Positions 53,040 through 63,316 of a stretch of DNA of 64,000 nucleotides are shown one piece after another. Each line of letters starts with the position of its first letter. The first letter of the stretch is position 1. Location: the NCBI GenBank assembly GCA_041667115.1, contig JBAYFO010000005.1:31968-95967 (forward strand). The letters run 5' to 3'. The position numbers were made by a program, and so were the translations under genes. This DNA comes from UBA1563 sp041667115. Its GTDB lineage: Bacteria; Bacteroidota; Ignavibacteria; Ignavibacteriales; Ignavibacteriaceae. The notes beneath the pieces are model-generated. The model saw nothing but the letters and a program-made list of their open reading frames with translations, was not told where the DNA came from and did not search any database.

Positions 53040-56000
53040 CTAAAAATCTCCGCCGAGCGAGAAGTACCAAATCGGGGTTGAAAAATGCTGCGCGTTATAC
53101 GCCCAGGCGCAATCAACACGAAGAAGAAAATAAAGGAAGTAAAATCTCATCCCGAATCCGGTTCCCATCAATAAATCTTTGCTTATCGTTCTTCCGTTTT
53201 CATTTCTTGTAAAAAGCTGAAGTTGCTGAGTATTGTTCCATGCCGAACCGGCATCAAAAAATGCCGCACCCAAAATATTTCTAAACATGATTGGCAGCGC
53301 ACCGGTTAAAAGATAACGGATAAACGGGAAACGGAATTCTGTGTTGAACAGCGCGTACTTCGTCCCGATCTGTTGCGCATAATTATATCCTCGCATTGGT
53401 AACGCTGCGGTAAGAAAAGCAAAATCCGAAGGAGAATCTAAAGGAATTTCTCCCGTTGCAAATTTCCGGTTGATCCAATTTTCAATTCCGCCGAGAAAAA
53501 AGCGCTGCGGACTTTTTCCACCGGAAACACCTCCCGATAACCGGAACGCGAGTGCATAGTCTGTCCAGAACTTTGTGTAATTTCTGTAGTCACCAAGAAC
53601 TGAGTAGAATCCATATTCTTTTGCGTGCAACAAAGGGTTTCCGTAAAGATCAAATCTGTACCGTGTCCCATCAATCGGCGCCGTATAGCCGAACATCGTG
53701 TTATCATGCACAAAGCTTATTGTCGGAATAAGATAAGTCGCTCTCTTAGTTCCTTCATAGGGATTATCTAAATTTTCCCTTGAAACATTTAAGAAACTTA
53801 ATCCGCCGTCTATTCTATAGTACCGGTTAAACGGATAACTTAACGAGAGCGAGCCGCCATAGTTTCTAAAGCGGAAAAGATCTATCTCAGCTCCTCTTTG
53901 CAAATAAACAAAACGGGCGGTATGAAATCCTTCAACACCAAAATCCAATTTGTTCGGCAAATAATAATACGCCAGACCGTAATCGCTGTTCTTTAAATCG
54001 ATCTGCAAACTTGTCTGCCCTATAAGCCTGTGATTTCCAAGCACATCGCTGAACGAAATTACCGTTGTACCAAGCAAACCGTAAAGAGAACTGAAGCCTG
54101 CGTTAGCATAAATGATATCGGGAGTGAAGGTAACTTTATAACGGTTTACTTTATAATTCCCTTCGGCATCAAGATTGGCTTTGGGATTAAAAATTTCATT
54201 CTCTTTCCTTTCGGTCGAATCGTAGGAAAGGTAATCGGATTTGCCGAAAATATAATTGCTGTAATCTTTTTTAGCGGAAGAGGAATCAATAAAAACTCCT
54301 GTTGAAAAACTTTTATCTTTTTCAATCTGTTCTAACGTTGAATCAACTTTGGTTTGATTTGAAGAATCTTTTTTCATCTCAGGTTTCGCCGGGAAAAGAA
54401 TCGACTCCATATATTTTGTAAGCGGAAGTGAATCTTTCTCTAAAGAAATCTCGTACGGATTGTTCATCAAGAAAATATTATATGCAGACTGATACATCGA
54501 AGCGAACGCAAGCTTTTTCCCATCCCGTGAAATTGTCGGCTGGTACAAACCGTTCAATGAATTCGTTATAGGTTTTTCCGCAATTGCTTCGATTGATTTT
54601 ACTGAATCGCTTTCTTGCAGTACAATTTCTTTTCTGTAAATATTATTGATCCCGTTTTTATCTGACACAAAGATCACTTCTTTCCCGTCTGCTGAAACGA
54701 CCGGAGAAGTTTCGTCACAGTTCGGTGTGTTGGTTAAGCGCGTGATCTTTTTATTATCAACTGCAACGGAATATAAATCTGTTTGCGAATAGTTGTGTTC
54801 GTAAATTTTAAAATTAGCCGGAATAGCTGCTGTATCAACAAACTCGCCTCTATCCGAAGCAAAGAAAATTGTTTTCCCGTCGGGAGAAAATGAAGGATCG
54901 CTATCCGAAAAAATATCATCGGTAATGTTTGCTAATTTGTCTTTAGCGATATCATAAACATAAATATCGGATTGCGAAGCCGTTTGTCCGGCGAACACAA
55001 GATTATTGTTGTCGGGCGCCCAATTGACTGTGCCAATGGCACCGAATCTTAACGGCAGAATTGCAACGTCATCTTCCGCCACATCATAAACATAAATTAC
55101 ATCAACACCGTTTCGCTTTGCTGCCATCGCTATTTTCTTACCGTCGGGGGACCAGCTTAATCCGGGGGTAAGAATATTTAATTCTTCAAAATCTACCGAG
55201 CGGTTTCCTTTAATAATGCGTTTAACTTTCTTCCCGTCGTTCGCATCCATAATGTAGATATCAAAATAAAAATCGCGGTTGGAGATGAATGCGATTTTAT
55301 CACCTTGCGGAGAAATGGCAGGGCTTGTGTTATAAAATCCGCCGTCTTTACGGTGATCGGTTAATCTTTTAGAAAATTCATCCGGGTCTTTATAGAGCGC
55401 CATATCAGGCCAAAAAACTCTTTTAATATCTTTCTTCCAGCGTTCGTTTAATTCTTCAACGTCCAAACCGATCGCAGCCTTCAGCCCGTTTTCAAAACTA
55501 GCTTTTCCTTTTATTTTATTTACAAGTTCGCCGATCTTTTCTTCGCCATATTTTTGTGCGATATAATGAAAAACCGACTGCCCGCCGCGGTACGCAAAAT
55601 ATCCGTCAAGGTCTTGAATGTCGGGAAGATATTCGCTTGTTGCTGCATCGCGAATGAACATATCGGTGTTCGTATCCCATCCAAGCGATAGATATTCGGC
55701 CAATCCTTCGTTGAACCAAAGTGGTAAGCGGATGGAAATATTGTTGGAAATAATATTTTGAATCGATCCGCCGTAGAACATATCATTTAAAACTGCGTGC
55801 ACAAGTTCGTGATGGATAACGTGCCGGAACATTTTATAATTTCCGGTGAACGGAAGAACCACCCGGTTCTTGAAAAGCTCGGTAAAGCCGCCGATCCCTT
55901 CACTTAGATATTCATCTGTAACATTCGTTTCTTGAAAATCATTTTGGAAATTATACAGGATCAACGTAATTCTGTTTTTTATTCCATAATTGACACGTTT

Positions 56001-56210
56001 TTCAATCGAGCTCAACGCATCTTCCGAAGCAGCAGAAGCAAACTCTGCAACCTTGCTTCCTTCTTGATTAAAATAGATGTCGAAGTGAGTGGTCTGGATG
56101 TAATACCACGTCATATTTTTAAATTGAACTTTATTCTGCCCAAACTGCGCAACGAGCAATTGAACAGAAAAAAATGAAATAATAACCGAGAGAATAATTT
56201 GTTTCTTCAT
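53040..56210 (-). CDS. outer-membrane protein: HExxH peptidase domain, PD40 propeller and C-terminal beta-barrel
   Basis: ATG 56210 gives 1056 residues starting at the signal peptide (IISFFSVQLLVAQ); an upstream TTG overlaps the rnr stop. Residues about 30-260 form a peptidase-MA-like gluzincin with HHELVH (His134, Glu135, His138) and WFNEGLAEYL (Glu168/172). About 280-620 is a TolB-like propeller with repeated PD40 motifs (SPQGDKIAFIS, SPDGKKIAMAA, SPDGKTIFFASDRG, SADGKEVIFVSDK, SRDGKKLAFAS). From about 690 a 16-strand-type barrel resembles Omp85/surface-antigen domains (FFLGGIENWINRKF) and ends in GGDF. It follows rnr by 10 bp. The combination suggests an envelope protease or assembly factor. 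Confidence 0.85.
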   Translation of the reverse strand: MKKQIILSVIISFFSVQLLVAQFGQNKVQFKNMTWYYIQTTHFDIYFNQEGSKVAEFASAASEDALSSIEKRVNYGIKNRITLILYNFQNDFQETNVTDEYLSEGIGGFTELFKNRVVLPFTGNYKMFRHVIHHELVHAVLNDMFYGGSIQNIISNNISIRLPLWFNEGLAEYLSLGWDTNTDMFIRDAATSEYLPDIQDLDGYFAYRGGQSVFHYIAQKYGEEKIGELVNKIKGKASFENGLKAAIGLDVEELNERWKKDIKRVFWPDMALYKDPDEFSKRLTDHRKDGGFYNTSPAISPQGDKIAFISNRDFYFDIYIMDANDGKKVKRIIKGNRSVDFEELNILTPGLSWSPDGKKIAMAAKRNGVDVIYVYDVAEDDVAILPLRFGAIGTVNWAPDNNNLVFAGQTASQSDIYVYDIAKDKLANITDDIFSDSDPSFSPDGKTIFFASDRGEFVDTAAIPANFKIYEHNYSQTDLYSVAVDNKKITRLTNTPNCDETSPVVSADGKEVIFVSDKNGINNIYRKEIVLQESDSVKSIEAIAEKPITNSLNGLYQPTISRDGKKLAFASMYQSAYNIFLMNNPYEISLEKDSLPLTKYMESILFPAKPEMKKDSSNQTKVDSTLEQIEKDKSFSTGVFIDSSSAKKDYSNYIFGKSDYLSYDSTERKENEIFNPKANLDAEGNYKVNRYKVTFTPDIIYANAGFSSLYGLLGTTVISFSDVLGNHRLIGQTSLQIDLKNSDYGLAYYYLPNKLDFGVEGFHTARFVYLQRGAEIDLFRFRNYGGSLSLSYPFNRYYRIDGGLSFLNVSRENLDNPYEGTKRATYLIPTISFVHDNTMFGYTAPIDGTRYRFDLYGNPLLHAKEYGFYSVLGDYRNYTKFWTDYALAFRLSGGVSGGKSPQRFFLGGIENWINRKFATGEIPLDSPSDFAFLTAALPMRGYNYAQQIGTKYALFNTEFRFPFIRYLLTGALPIMFRNILGAAFFDAGSAWNNTQQLQLFTRNENGRTISKDLLMGTGFGMRFYFLYFLLRVDCAWAYNAQHFSTPIWYFSLGGDF

Positions 56211-56220
56211 AACGTATTTT

Positions 56221-58323
56221 TTATTCAACAATGAGAAAATCTAGTTCCATTCGTTCTTGATTAACGCGGATTAGTTTAACCTGAATTTTATCTCCGAGCC
56301 GGAACATTTTTTTACTTGCCTTGCCAATTAACGCATATTTTTTTTCATCATAAAGATAATAATCTCCCTCCAAATCGCGCACGTGAATCAAACCTTCGGC
56401 AAGGACATCCATTATTTTTACAAAAATTCCGAAGTGAGTTACGCCAGAAATAATTGCATGGAATTCTTCGCCGAGATGACTCCGCATCAGTTCAACTTGT
56501 TTTAACTTAACCGAGAGGCGTTCCGCATCAACAGCTTTTCTTTCGCAAGCGGAAATGTTTTCACAAATTGCCGAAAGCTGTTCTTCAGTGTAAATTAATT
56601 TTTTCTGTTGCTCTATATATCCGAAAAGCAAGCGATGCACGAGAAGATCGGAATATCTGCGGATAGGAGAAGTAAAATGGGTGTAGTATGGAAATCCCAG
56701 TCCGTAATGCCCGATATTCTCAGTTGAGTAAATAGCTTTTGCCATTGAACGAATCGCGATCTCGTTCACAAGCAATTCTTCTTCTTTTCCTTTCACTTCT
56801 TCCATCAACTGATTTAACGATGAAGCCTTTGATAGATTGTCCGCAGAATAATGATAGCCGAAAGATTTTATGAATTTTGCGAACTCAGCAATTTTATCTT
56901 TGTCGGGGCGGTCGTGAATTCGATACAAAAATGGTTTGCGCTCTGATTCTTTTTTTACAAACCCGATATGATGCGCAACTACTTTATTAGCAAGCAGCAT
57001 AAATTCTTCTACGAGGTTGTTGCTCTGCTTTGTTTCGTAAAGATACGCGCGGATAGGATTTCCCGCATCGTCCAATTGAAATTTTATTTCGGAAGTTGAA
57101 AAGTTTACACTTCCTTCTTTCAATCTTTTCTTGCGGAGCGTTAAGGCTAATTTATTTAACAGAAGCACTTCGGTTGAAAAATCTCCTTCTCCTGTTTCGA
57201 TTATTTTTTGTGCTTCGTCGTAGGTAAATCTCCGCTTACTTTTAATGATTGACTTTTTAATTTTATAATCGACAAGTTTGCCGCGCGCAGTAAGTTCAGC
57301 AATAACAGAGTAGGTAAGTCTTTCTTCATTTGGAACCAGCGAGCAAATGTTGTTTGATAATCTTTCCGGAAGCATCGGAATAACTTTTCCAACAAGGTAA
57401 ACACTGTTGCCCCGTTTTTCCGATTCCTTATCAAGTGAAGTGTTTATTGCGACATAATGGCTTACATCTGCAATGTGAATGCCTACCGCAAAATTTCCGT
57501 TCTCCAAAACTTCAATTGAGAGAGCGTCATCAAAATCTTTTGCATCATCAGGATCAATGGTCATCACAATTTTGTTCCGGTAATCAACACGGGTTGAAAT
57601 TTCTTCAGCAGGAATTTCCAGAGCTATTTTTTCAGCTTCTTCAAGAACCTGTTCCGGGAAATTGACCGCAAGATTAAATTCCTTTGCAATGGAAAGGAGT
57701 TCAATATTGCTTTTGCTCGTTTTGGCAAGCACCTCAATAATTTTCCCTTGTGGATTTTGCTTTGCCGATTCCCAGACTATATCGCTTACAACAACTCTGT
57801 CGCCAACTTTTGCTTCGTGAATATTTTTCTCGTCAATATAAATATCACGACGCATTTCCTTCATTTCCGGTTCAACATAAAAAATAGTATCCGATTTTTT
57901 AAGAGTCCCCAAAACTTCAGTGATTCTTCTTTTAACAATTTTTGTTATCTCACCCTCAAGATTTTTCGCCTTCTTCTTTTGTTCGGCAAAAAGAGCAACC
58001 TCAACAATATCACCGTGGAAAGCCGTTCCAAGGTTTCTGCCGGAGATAAAAATATCGCGCCCAACTTCCTTTTTGGGAAGTACAAAGCCAAATCCTCGCG
58101 GATGCATTTGCAATTCACCGGTGATAAGTTTTTCGTGTGCAATTTTTAATTGGAAGCGTTTCCCCTGTCTGATTATAAGGTTTTCTTCCAACAATTGATG
58201 GAGCAAAGCTTTAAAGGATTGATACTCATGTTCATCAGTAATTTCAAGTTGCTTTGCAAGTTCTCTGGCTTTGATAGCTTTGCCAGGATTTTTTTTAAAA
58301 AAGGATACTAATTTTTTTTTCAT
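56221..58323 (-). CDS. rnr: ribonuclease R
   Basis: A 700-residue 3'-5' exoribonuclease of the RNase II superfamily. A winged-helix region (about 1-65) precedes two cold-shock domains (about 65-220, including MHPRGFGFVLPK). The RNB catalytic domain shows TIDPDDAKDFDDALS with the metal-binding Asp cluster, GIHIADVSHYV and TSPIRRYSDLLVHR. A C-terminal S1 domain (EEFHAIISGVTHFGIFVKIMD onward) follows. The basic tail is short. Its start codon overlaps the tamB stop by one base (TAATG). Confidence 0.96.
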   Translation of the reverse strand: MKKKLVSFFKKNPGKAIKARELAKQLEITDEHEYQSFKALLHQLLEENLIIRQGKRFQLKIAHEKLITGELQMHPRGFGFVLPKKEVGRDIFISGRNLGTAFHGDIVEVALFAEQKKKAKNLEGEITKIVKRRITEVLGTLKKSDTIFYVEPEMKEMRRDIYIDEKNIHEAKVGDRVVVSDIVWESAKQNPQGKIIEVLAKTSKSNIELLSIAKEFNLAVNFPEQVLEEAEKIALEIPAEEISTRVDYRNKIVMTIDPDDAKDFDDALSIEVLENGNFAVGIHIADVSHYVAINTSLDKESEKRGNSVYLVGKVIPMLPERLSNNICSLVPNEERLTYSVIAELTARGKLVDYKIKKSIIKSKRRFTYDEAQKIIETGEGDFSTEVLLLNKLALTLRKKRLKEGSVNFSTSEIKFQLDDAGNPIRAYLYETKQSNNLVEEFMLLANKVVAHHIGFVKKESERKPFLYRIHDRPDKDKIAEFAKFIKSFGYHYSADNLSKASSLNQLMEEVKGKEEELLVNEIAIRSMAKAIYSTENIGHYGLGFPYYTHFTSPIRRYSDLLVHRLLFGYIEQQKKLIYTEEQLSAICENISACERKAVDAERLSVKLKQVELMRSHLGEEFHAIISGVTHFGIFVKIMDVLAEGLIHVRDLEGDYYLYDEKKYALIGKASKKMFRLGDKIQVKLIRVNQERMELDFLIVE

Positions 58324-61300
58324 TAAAACTCGAATTTATATTTAAAACCTATTTCGTTAATCATTTCTGTAGTAAACGTATTGTCCGTTTCTGATAATTT
58401 TCTTTCTACCCGGATGACAAAATTTTCAAGTAAAGGATATTCAATCAAAACATTTGCTGTTGATAAATCCTGAAAAATATTTGTTGTACCGCCTATAGTA
58501 TATTTAAACTTTTTTATTCTACCGCTTAAATTAAGTTTGGTAGTATTTCCGCTTGCGCGTAACTCTACAGATTTCACCACATCGCCAAGATACGTATTTA
58601 GCGCTCCTCCAACAAGCGACCCGGCAAACGAAGTCGCTGTTCCGGAAAACATATCAGAGGCTTTGGTTTTATCCTGAGAAGTAACTTCATTTTTAAACTT
58701 TCCGGAAATAATAAACCAGATAGCATCCGATTTATCCAGCCCCGGGGTTGCCTGGTCATTGGCAATTGCCGATGAACCCCGGTACACCGCCATGTTGGTT
58801 TCAGATTGTGCAAATGTTTTTGAGAGGTCTTTCAACGGACCAACAAGTTTAATTTTTACGGCAACTTCTTCTTCTTTTCCGGTTCCGGAAGTTGAGTCTG
58901 AAGAGATATAATAATTTGTATACATACCCACAATATCTAAATAAGGGTTTGTTACTTCGCTTTCAAATTTAAGTGTCCCGGTTGCCGTAAACGTTTTAAT
59001 AAATTCAAGCGTGGAACCATCGAGCAATTTCAGCTCACCTTGCACATCCTGCATTCCGTTCTCTCGCTTGTATCGCACACTTCCGTTTAGCACCGATGTT
59101 AATTTCTGATTAGCCTCTTTCGCTAAAATGAACGTGATGGTTGCTTCATTTTGAATTTTCACAAGAATATCATAATCAAATTTAGAAAGAAACCCTTCAC
59201 CGTTTTCGTTACTAAGTTTTTTAGCAATATTAGCATTTATTGCCTTCTGAATTTCAGCCTCACGCGAAGTTAATTTTACAGAATCCTGAACAAACGTATA
59301 AATAAAATTTTCTGAGTTGGAAGAAAAACTCCCCTGTGAAGGAGGAAAAATTAAATTGGCATCCTTGATTAACAAAGGAAGAACTAAGGAGGAGTATCCA
59401 TTCTTTGTAGAAAAAACAATATTTCCGTCTGTACCTACAAATAAGTTTCCATAAAGATTTGGGCTTGCGGATTTGGAGTCGTCAGTCAAAACCGTTAAAT
59501 CGCCGTTGATTGCAATTTCATTTGAAATAATTTCTAATCCGTCGAATACCATTTTACCGGAACCATGGAGCGTTCCTTTATTTTTTACATTGCCGCTATT
59601 CCCTATCACCATATTGTCAAGGATTATACTTTGATCTTCAAAATGAAGTTGGGCTGTGCTGGTATATTTTAAATTGTTAGCATCGACTCTAAAAGTGCAG
59701 TCTTGAAGATTTAGAAAACCAACAGGATTTAGTTTGTTATAGGTTCCATCAATTTTTATTTCGGCATTGATCATACCGCTTATCTCTTTGACAAACGGAA
59801 GTGCATCTCCAAAAGCGCCGAGATCAAAATTTTTCATATCGATAGCAAGCGTTAACGGCTTATCATCAGGAAGACGTTTATCAACCGCACCAAATGCTAA
59901 ATTAAGCGGAAGCGATCCATCAAGAGATAATTTCGTCAATAAGCTATCTTTTCCTATTTCACCAAAGTTAATCTTCGCTTGTAATTTTTTTTCTTTGTAT
60001 GCGAATAACGCTTTTAATGAGCCAAAATTATTTTTCTGATACGTAACATTATCAACATCCATTTTTAGATCCATTACCGGGTTTTCAAACGTACCGGTAA
60101 TTTTGGCGTTCATTGACACATCATTATCAATAATGTTTTCCGGCTTCATGCCTAAAAGATTATAACTGATATCATATCCTTTAAACTTTGACAATTGGAT
60201 CGTTAAATCCTGCGTTCCTTCCATGGCTAACGTTCCCTGGGCTTTAATAAAAGCATCGCCGCGGTAAAGGTTAACATTCTGAAGGGAGAGCACTTTTCCG
60301 GCAAAACCGATCTGCATTGGCTCTTTATTTCTCAACACAAAATCGTTGTATTGATAGCCGAGCTTATCAACATTAATTTGTAATGTTGGAGAGTCCAACC
60401 TTGAAGAGAACGCAATTGAGCCTTTCATATTACTTCCTATGAGGGCGAAACCTTCTGCATTCAAACGGTTGTTCTCTAATAAAAGATCTACAGATAAATT
60501 TTTTATTTCCGTAGCGGTAATAATTCTTTCACAATTAAATGAAAGATCGGAGGAAAAATTCTGTATGCGGAAATCATTGGCAGGATGGTCAAGATTGATT
60601 TTAGCTTTACTGTTGGAAGCAATATAAACCTCTTCCCCAATTACCATTTTCAGATAGGCAAACGACGCTGAAGAATGAATTGAAAAAGTTGAATTGTCCG
60701 ATTTTATTTTACTACTCAACTTTCCTTCTGTATCCAATTGAAAATTGTCTATAAATATCGAGAGCAACGAAAGATCCCTGCATGCGAAATTAAAATTCAG
60801 GTCAAATGTTTTGTCCTGTTCTTCTTGTGATTTTAACTTTCCCCGTGGTGTGTTGCGGAATATTTTTGTTTTAGCAAGAAGTGAATCTTTTTTTAATCCC
60901 AACGGATAATAAGCATCTATTTTTTCGATAACCGATTTTGAGATACCATCGCTTTCATAAATCAACTGCGGAATCAATTCTGTTAATTGATAATTTCCGG
61001 TCATGCTGGCATCTGCAAAAGTAGAATGAAGCGAAATACTTTTTTCCTTCTCATCTTTCGTGTCCATCGAGAAAACAGCCCATGCTTCATTAATTATTTT
61101 CTGTTTAAAATGAGAGTCGTAAATTCTGCAGTTTAATTTTGCTATAAGATTATCGGGATCAAACCCTTCACCCGAAAAATTGAACGTGGCATTGAACGAC
61201 GAGTTTAGCAAAGAATCCGCCAATAGTTTTGCTAAGTTTAATTGATGAGCCTCAAGTGTGCCATCGTATTCCGGGGCATCAGCTTTTAAAATGTTTAAAT

Positions 61301-62840
61301 TTCCGTTAAATGTTATTTTCTGTGAATCGGTCACAGCGTTGCATGTAGCCGCAAGTGTCCCGCTTTTCATTTCTCCGGTCAAGAGAAATTCATTCAAATA
61401 ATTGTTAGCCACATTTGAACGGGCTGCATCGATAGTTATTTTGGCGGTCAACGTTTTTCCATCGGTACCAACTCCTGCCGCAGTAATTTTTGATGTTAGG
61501 ATTACAGGAAAATGAACAAACGGTTGAACATCCAAACCGGTTGAATTGATATCAGCTTTATATTCCATCTGCTCTTTTCTAAAATCGAAAGCAACATCAC
61601 CATTTAAACTCCCACCTTTCAACCCTGCAGATATTCGGGAAGAAAAATTCTTTATTCCCCCTTTATATGTCAGTGTATCGACCGTAAGCATTTCAAGATT
61701 CTGAAACTGTGGCAGAGTTAAACCGGGGAGAAGCGATAAAGCATTTTCATATTTTACTTTTGAATTTGTTATCGCCGCATCTATTAATAGATTAGACGGG
61801 CTGTCTAAATTTTGTAAACGGCCGGTACACTTAAGATCGGTTTGTAAATATTTTAAACTTAATTCTCGGACATGTAAATCATTTACCGTCCCCTCAGCGT
61901 TAATTCTTCCGTCAATGTTTCCCTCAAGCATATCAACTGCCGGAACGAGTGCCGTCAGATCATCAAAGTTGAAGGGTTGAATAATGAGACTTGCGTTTAC
62001 TTTCGCATTCTTAAATGCGGTTTCAGAAAATGTTTTAAAGAGATTAAATCCCTTTAATTGTGCAAGCAAGGAAAGACTGGAACGGTTGGTTTGAATTTCA
62101 ACTCCCAAAGCAGAAAGCTCTTCTTGATCAACAAGAAAATCCCCGGCAATTTTCTTTATGTTGAAATTGTTGATGTTGGTTTGGCAGAAAAAATCATCGA
62201 GATGCGCTTTATACGCATTGTCGTTAATGTTTGCTTCGGCATTTAAGGTCAGTCCGAGATTTTTTATTCTGAGATCGCTAAGATTTAACGTTTCATAATA
62301 GCTGTTGCTGTTCCGCAGTTTTTCATCCTGAAGTGAAAAATTAATTTGCGACAAGGAAACTTCGGAGACTTTTATAAGAAACGGGAATTCTGTCTTCGCG
62401 GTATCCGGTGGAGATGAGGGAAAAGCTTTGGTTATGTTTAATACCCCGGCGCTGTCTCTCAGTAATGCGATGTTCGCATCTTCAACTAAAACTTGCCGAA
62501 CAAAGATCTTGCGTAAAAATATTTGCAGCGGACTGATTTTTACTTCAACTTTCTTAATGTTTACAATGGTATCTTTCTGATAAAAAAGTTTCGCGTCCCT
62601 AACTATAAGCGATGTAAAAATTGTTCCGTCAATTTTTCCTATCTCTATCTTACCGTTAATTCCACCGTTTACAAGCGAAACAACTTTTTCGCGAAGGTAG
62701 TTACGAAATGTTGCCGTCTGGGTTATTCCGACCACAATCATGAGCAGAAGAAATATCGCGAGGAAGAAGATTACAAATCCGTTAACCGTTTTGTGAAAAC
62801 GGCTTCGCTTCGGGATAATATCTTTTAAGGGATTCTTCAC
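58323..62840 (-). CDS. tamB: TamB/DUF490-family envelope translocation protein
   Basis: A 1505-residue protein starting with GTG 62840, which overlaps the rfaE2 stop (GTGA). A single N-terminal membrane anchor (about 20-42, FFLAIFLLLMIVVGI) precedes the family's opening KIEIGKIDGTIFTSLIVRDAKL. More than 1000 residues of repeating beta strands follow, the hydrophobic-groove architecture of AsmA/TamB lipid-transfer or OMP-assembly proteins. The C-terminal DUF490 domain contains ATGTLKFESEVTNPYLDI, KLNLSGRIKKFKYTIGG and a terminal FKYKFEF. No TamA is next to it, but the barrel protein encoded downstream of rnr could be functionally related. Confidence 0.9.
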   Translation of the reverse strand: MKNPLKDIIPKRSRFHKTVNGFVIFFLAIFLLLMIVVGITQTATFRNYLREKVVSLVNGGINGKIEIGKIDGTIFTSLIVRDAKLFYQKDTIVNIKKVEVKISPLQIFLRKIFVRQVLVEDANIALLRDSAGVLNITKAFPSSPPDTAKTEFPFLIKVSEVSLSQINFSLQDEKLRNSNSYYETLNLSDLRIKNLGLTLNAEANINDNAYKAHLDDFFCQTNINNFNIKKIAGDFLVDQEELSALGVEIQTNRSSLSLLAQLKGFNLFKTFSETAFKNAKVNASLIIQPFNFDDLTALVPAVDMLEGNIDGRINAEGTVNDLHVRELSLKYLQTDLKCTGRLQNLDSPSNLLIDAAITNSKVKYENALSLLPGLTLPQFQNLEMLTVDTLTYKGGIKNFSSRISAGLKGGSLNGDVAFDFRKEQMEYKADINSTGLDVQPFVHFPVILTSKITAAGVGTDGKTLTAKITIDAARSNVANNYLNEFLLTGEMKSGTLAATCNAVTDSQKITFNGNLNILKADAPEYDGTLEAHQLNLAKLLADSLLNSSFNATFNFSGEGFDPDNLIAKLNCRIYDSHFKQKIINEAWAVFSMDTKDEKEKSISLHSTFADASMTGNYQLTELIPQLIYESDGISKSVIEKIDAYYPLGLKKDSLLAKTKIFRNTPRGKLKSQEEQDKTFDLNFNFACRDLSLLSIFIDNFQLDTEGKLSSKIKSDNSTFSIHSSASFAYLKMVIGEEVYIASNSKAKINLDHPANDFRIQNFSSDLSFNCERIITATEIKNLSVDLLLENNRLNAEGFALIGSNMKGSIAFSSRLDSPTLQINVDKLGYQYNDFVLRNKEPMQIGFAGKVLSLQNVNLYRGDAFIKAQGTLAMEGTQDLTIQLSKFKGYDISYNLLGMKPENIIDNDVSMNAKITGTFENPVMDLKMDVDNVTYQKNNFGSLKALFAYKEKKLQAKINFGEIGKDSLLTKLSLDGSLPLNLAFGAVDKRLPDDKPLTLAIDMKNFDLGAFGDALPFVKEISGMINAEIKIDGTYNKLNPVGFLNLQDCTFRVDANNLKYTSTAQLHFEDQSIILDNMVIGNSGNVKNKGTLHGSGKMVFDGLEIISNEIAINGDLTVLTDDSKSASPNLYGNLFVGTDGNIVFSTKNGYSSLVLPLLIKDANLIFPPSQGSFSSNSENFIYTFVQDSVKLTSREAEIQKAINANIAKKLSNENGEGFLSKFDYDILVKIQNEATITFILAKEANQKLTSVLNGSVRYKRENGMQDVQGELKLLDGSTLEFIKTFTATGTLKFESEVTNPYLDIVGMYTNYYISSDSTSGTGKEEEVAVKIKLVGPLKDLSKTFAQSETNMAVYRGSSAIANDQATPGLDKSDAIWFIISGKFKNEVTSQDKTKASDMFSGTATSFAGSLVGGALNTYLGDVVKSVELRASGNTTKLNLSGRIKKFKYTIGGTTNIFQDLSTANVLIEYPLLENFVIRVERKLSETDNTFTTEMINEIGFKYKFEF

Positions 62841-63316
62841 TTTCCATATCGTTCAATAATGGTTTGGATAATGTTTGTTGTTGACTGCTCGGTGACAAAC
62901 GAAATCGTTTTTACTGCACCGCCGTTTGCTTCAACAATATCGCGCCCGACAATTTTGTCAAGCGGCCAATCGGCTCCTTTAACTAAAATATCGGGAATGA
63001 GTTCGCTGATTATTTCTTGCGGTGTGTCTTCATCAAACATAGTAACGAAATCAACAGCTTTTAAATTTGAAAGAATAAATGCCCGTTCTTCTTCACTTAC
63101 AATTGGACGCTTTTCTCCTTTTATGTGTTTCACCGAAGCGTCCGAATTTAATCCGAGGATCAACACATCACCGGCAGCTTTCGCTTTATTGAGATAGTCA
63201 ACATGTCCCGCATGAAGCACATCAAAACAGCCGTTGGTAAAAACCACTTTTTTCTTTTCAGCTTTTAATTGTTTTCTAGTCTCTAAAATTTCTTCTCGAG
63301 TATAAATTGATTTCAT
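62837..63316 (-). CDS. rfaE2: D-glycero-beta-D-manno-heptose 1-phosphate adenylyltransferase
   Basis: A 159-residue nucleotidyltransferase of the cytidylyltransferase fold, equivalent to the C-terminal half of HldE. Motifs are VVFTNGCFDVLHAGHVDYL (HxGH), GLNSDASVKHIKGEKRPI, ERAFILSNLKAVD, ILVKGADWP and a terminal TEQSTTNIIQTI. It activates heptose for LPS inner core synthesis. The start overlaps the kinase stop by one base (TAATG), so HldE is split into two coupled genes here. Confidence 0.95.
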   Translation of the reverse strand: MKSIYTREEILETRKQLKAEKKKVVFTNGCFDVLHAGHVDYLNKAKAAGDVLILGLNSDASVKHIKGEKRPIVSEEERAFILSNLKAVDFVTMFDEDTPQEIISELIPDILVKGADWPLDKIVGRDIVEANGGAVKTISFVTEQSTTNIIQTIIERYGK

